Source of the DNA: Rhizobium sp. GN54
Lineage (GTDB): Bacteria; Pseudomonadota; Alphaproteobacteria; Rhizobiales; Rhizobiaceae
Assembly: GCF_021026345.1 (NCBI RefSeq)
Contig: NZ_JAJNCZ010000001.1
Span: 744,001 to 808,000, forward strand
DNA length: 64,000 nucleotides
Reading direction: 5' to 3'
The stretch's first letter is position 1. Each line of letters starts with the position of its first letter. Both the position numbers and the translations under genes were made by a program. The notes beneath the pieces are model-generated. The model was not told the DNA's origin and ran no database searches. It saw nothing but the letters and a program-made list of their open reading frames with translations. Of this stretch, positions 61,594-64,000 are shown piece after piece.

Positions 61594-63386
61594 TCGAGTT
61601 CATCGCGGAGAACCTCGCGCCGATCATGTTCGTGTCGCTGGTCGTCTTCCTGCTGCTGGGGTACCCGGTCGCCTTCGCGCTTGCGGCAAACGGCCTGCTC
61701 TTCTTCGTCATCGGCGTGGAACTGGCGCCGCTGTCCGATAGCATCAACCTGTCCTGGCCCCTCCTGAATGCCATGCCGGAGCGATTGTGGGGGGTGATGT
61801 CGAACGACACGCTGCTCGCCATCCCCTTCTTCACCTTCATGGGGATCGTGCTCGAACGCTCGGGCATGGCCGAGGACCTGCTCGATACGATCGGCCAGCT
61901 GTTCGGCCCGATCCGCGGCGGCCTCGCCTATGCGGTCATCTTCGTCGGCGCGCTGCTCGCGGCAACGACCGGCGTGGTGGCGGCCTCCGTCATCGCCATG
62001 GGGCTGATCTCGCTGCCGATCATGCTGCGCTACGGCTACGACCGCTCCATCGCCTCGGGCGTCATCGCCGCCTCCGGCACGCTCGCCCAGATCATTCCGC
62101 CCTCGCTCGTCCTCATCGTCCTGGCCGACCAGCTCGGCCGCTCGGTCGGCGACATGTATGCCGGCGCGCTGATCCCGGGCCTGGTCCTGACCGGCCTCTA
62201 CATGGGCTATATCCTGCTGATGACCTTCATCCGGCGGGACTCGATGCCGGCGCTGCCGCCCGAAGCCCGCTCGCTGGGCGCGGGGGTGACCTCGCTTCTG
62301 ATCGCGCTCGCCGTCGCCGCCGCGTTCGCCTACGCCGCCCATGTCTATCTCTCCCCGACCCAGGGCGAGAACGCCGACATCCTCGGCGCCACCGTCGGTA
62401 TCGTCTTCATCTATGTCGTGGCGCTCATCGACAAGAACTTGAACATCAACATGATGTCCCGGCTGGCCCAGCAGGTCATCATCGTGCTGATCCCGCCGCT
62501 GGCGCTGATCTTCCTCGTCCTCGGCACGATCTTCCTCGGCATCGCGACGCCGACGGAAGGCGGCGCCATGGGAGCCGTCGGCGCGCTCATCATGGCGGCG
62601 GCGAAGGGACGGCTCAATCTCGACGTCGTCCGTTCGGCGCTGGCGTCCACCACCCGGCTGTCGGCCTTCGTGCTGTTCATCCTGATCGGCGCCCGCGTGT
62701 TCTCGCTCACCTTCTACGGCGTGAACGGCCACCTGTGGGTGGAGCACCTGCTCGTCTCCATGCCGGGCGGCGAGGTGGGCTTCCTGATCGCGGTGAACCT
62801 GCTGGTCTTCTTCCTGGCGTTCTTCCTCGATTTCTTCGAGCTCGCCTTCATCATCGTGCCGCTGCTCGCGCCTGCCGCCGACAAGCTCGGCATCGACCTG
62901 ATCTGGTTCGGCGTGCTGCTCGGCATCAACATGCAGACGAGCTTCATGCATCCGCCCTTCGGCTTCGCGCTCTTCTACCTGCGTTCGGTGGCCGCCCGCG
63001 TGCCCTATCTCGACAAGGTGACGGGCAAGATGACTGCACCCGTGACGACGGGGCAAATCTACTGGGGCGCGGTGCCCTTCGTCGGCATCCAGATCATCAT
63101 GGTGGCGCTGACGATCATGTTCCCGCAGATGGTCATGCACTACAAGGGCTCCGCTGCCGCGGTCGATCCCTCGACGATCAAGATCGAGGTGCCGGGCTTC
63201 GGCGGGCAGGGCGGGGGGCTCGGCCTGCCCGACAATGGCGGCGGCCTCGGCCTTCCCGGCGGCCTGCAGCTTCCGGGCGGAAACCCGCTCGAACAGCCGC
63301 CGGCAGCACCCGATGGCGGCCAGCCGCAAGGCCAGCCGCAAACCCCGCCGGCGAACGACCTCAGCCAGCCGCCGTCGTTCAACTGA
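61590..63386 (+). CDS. TRAP transporter large permease (DctM-type) with Gly/Pro-rich tail
   Basis: A 598-aa sodium-driven permease. About 12-13 membrane segments with DctM blocks (LGYPVAFALAANGLLFFVIG, AMPERLWGVMSNDTLLAIPF, MQTSFMHPPFGFALFYLRSV). A central insertion of about 100 residues sits after the sixth helix. The last ~65 residues are a low-complexity Gly/Pro/Gln tail starting at FGGQGGGLGLP and ending QPPSFN, unusual for this family. No periplasmic binding protein gene (DctP) is near; it must be encoded elsewhere. Confidence 0.9.
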   Translation: MIEFIAENLAPIMFVSLVVFLLLGYPVAFALAANGLLFFVIGVELAPLSDSINLSWPLLNAMPERLWGVMSNDTLLAIPFFTFMGIVLERSGMAEDLLDTIGQLFGPIRGGLAYAVIFVGALLAATTGVVAASVIAMGLISLPIMLRYGYDRSIASGVIAASGTLAQIIPPSLVLIVLADQLGRSVGDMYAGALIPGLVLTGLYMGYILLMTFIRRDSMPALPPEARSLGAGVTSLLIALAVAAAFAYAAHVYLSPTQGENADILGATVGIVFIYVVALIDKNLNINMMSRLAQQVIIVLIPPLALIFLVLGTIFLGIATPTEGGAMGAVGALIMAAAKGRLNLDVVRSALASTTRLSAFVLFILIGARVFSLTFYGVNGHLWVEHLLVSMPGGEVGFLIAVNLLVFFLAFFLDFFELAFIIVPLLAPAADKLGIDLIWFGVLLGINMQTSFMHPPFGFALFYLRSVAARVPYLDKVTGKMTAPVTTGQIYWGAVPFVGIQIIMVALTIMFPQMVMHYKGSAAAVDPSTIKIEVPGFGGQGGGLGLPDNGGGLGLPGGLQLPGGNPLEQPPAAPDGGQPQGQPQTPPANDLSQPPSFN

Positions 63387-63409
63387 CGGCAGCGAACGGA
63401 CATGGCAGG

Positions 63410-63433
63410 ACGGGCCGGCGCAAGCCGGCCCGT
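63410..63433 (+). terminator. hairpin terminator of the TRAP operon
   Basis: A perfect 10-bp stem (ACGGGCCGGC / GCCGGCCCGT) with loop GCAA lies 23 bases after the DctM stop. It is followed by TCCCGTTTGG, so the T-run is poor. Confidence 0.65.
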
Positions 63434-63576
63434 TCCCGTTTGGTCGACGAACGACGGGCGCGGCCGTCCGGCCGGCTCGGGACGATGCCGGCCACCGGTT
63501 GCCAATCGCAGACGAATATCCGAAGCTCGTTGCGTGGGACGGCCAACCGGCCAGCCAGCCGGGAAGTTTGCGGGAC

Positions 63577-64000
63577 ATGACGACAGCCAATCTCATCAGG
63601 CCTACCCGCCATGGCAACGCCGGCATCTGCCGGGGGTGCTGGGACCAGATGCATGTGCCGATCCCGATTCGCGGTGTGCTTGCGCTTCCGTTCCGCGCAT
63701 TCGGCATCACCCGCAGCAAGATGAACCCGAACATCTGCACGATTTGCGAGCGCTCCTTCCGCACCGTCAAGAAACAGCGCCATGTAACCGTCGACGCAAC
63801 CATCCTGTTCGCCGACATAAGAGGCTTCACGGCCCTGTCGGAGCGGATTGACCCCGTGAGCCTGAGCGAGATCGTCAGCGTGTTCCAGGATCGGTGCGCG
63901 CAGGCGATCTGGGCGCATGACGGCATCGTCAACAAGCAGATGGGCGACGGCCTGATGGCGATCTTCAACTTTCCGATCGTCTCGAAGGATCACGCAGCGG
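63577..64000 (+). CDS. class III adenylate/guanylate cyclase, 3'-truncated by the window edge
   Basis: The frame from ATG 63577 stays open to the end of the window (141 codons visible). Residues 1-70 carry two CxxC pairs (CRGCWDQM and CTICERSF), suggesting a small zinc-binding domain. From about residue 76 the cyclase homology domain begins: ILFADIRGFTALSERID with the first metal Asp, and KQMGDGLMAIFNFP with the second. Both metal aspartates are therefore present. The product is probably cAMP; the rest of the catalytic domain lies outside. GGGAAG at 63560-63565 may serve as ribosome site. Confidence 0.85.
   Translation, partial: MTTANLIRPTRHGNAGICRGCWDQMHVPIPIRGVLALPFRAFGITRSKMNPNICTICERSFRTVKKQRHVTVDATILFADIRGFTALSERIDPVSLSEIVSVFQDRCAQAIWAHDGIVNKQMGDGLMAIFNFPIVSKDHAA

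Noticed and set aside
61359-63968. Long minus-strand open frame opposite the TRAP permease genes
   Set aside because: Composition is that of a shadow frame (Asp/Arg/His-rich, no domains) and the plus-strand genes are certain.
1-64000. CRISPR array, prophage, integrase, transposase or intact insertion sequence
   Set aside because: No regularly spaced repeats, phage structural genes or recombinase/transposase motifs were found on either strand.

Overview
This is chromosomal DNA from a GC-rich alphaproteobacterium, most likely a Hyphomicrobiales (Rhizobiales) species in or near the Rhizobiaceae. The evidence is the gene order, namely an Atm1-type ABC exporter, psd-pssA, an SDR-purF-cvpA-radA-alr-dnaB block read leftward, rpsF-rpsR-DUF2232-rplI, fabD-fabG-acpP-fabF-mltG-yicC-gmk, and lptF-lptG-lptD-surA-pdxA-rsmA. 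As I recall it, this is close to the order in Sinorhizobium/Rhizobium chromosomes. I could not run a comparison, so the genus is open. No rRNA, tRNA, CRISPR array, prophage or intact insertion sequence is visible.

Layout. 0-3.7 kb: the end of a LysM protein and an Atm1-type ABC exporter. 3.7-15.1 kb: an accessory metabolic locus. One leftward gene string (Asp/Glu racemase, polyamine-type ABC transporter, flavin monooxygenase, DsbA/HCCA-isomerase-like protein, two carboxymuconolactone-decarboxylase-fold proteins, MATE pump) faces a rightward pair (Lrp-type regulator, octopine/nopaline-dehydrogenase-family enzyme). 15.2-17.1 kb: a rhizobial palindromic repeat, then psd and pssA (phosphatidylethanolamine synthesis). 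17.3-20.6 kb: a marR-MFS-HlyD drug efflux operon with a likely self-operator. 20.7-21.35 kb: a GIY-YIG nuclease gene between two direct copies of a structured repeat. 21.4-28 kb: SDR, purF, cvpA, radA with a ParD/ParE-type toxin-antitoxin pair translationally joined to its 5' end, and alr. 28.2-30.2 kb: a small secreted protein and an RTX-type secreted protein. 30.6-36.4 kb: dnaB, cfa and the rpsF-rpsR-DUF2232-rplI operon. 36.7-40.1 kb: a small membrane protein, an animal-type haem peroxidase and an aldo/keto reductase. 40.4-47.2 kb: the type II fatty acid synthesis genes, then mltG, yicC and gmk. 47.3-55.8 kb: an acetyltransferase, then rsmA, pdxA, surA, lptD, lptG and lptF. 56.1-58.0 kb: pepA and holC. 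58.1-64 kb: a TauE/SafE permease, a LysR regulator, an L-arabinose/D-galactose 1-dehydrogenase, a TRAP permease pair without a binding protein, and the start of a class III adenylate cyclase that runs off the window.

How the genes fit together. The core backbone is about building the cell: phospholipid head groups, fatty acids, LPS export, peptidoglycan (alr, mltG), ribosomal proteins, replication and repair (dnaB, holC, radA) and purine synthesis. Accessory genes are set into it one block at a time. The block most likely to be an undescribed system is 5.07-15.12 kb, which reads as import, oxidation and export of an unidentified amine- or opine-like compound under Lrp control. A second candidate is the structured repeat pair around the GIY-YIG gene.
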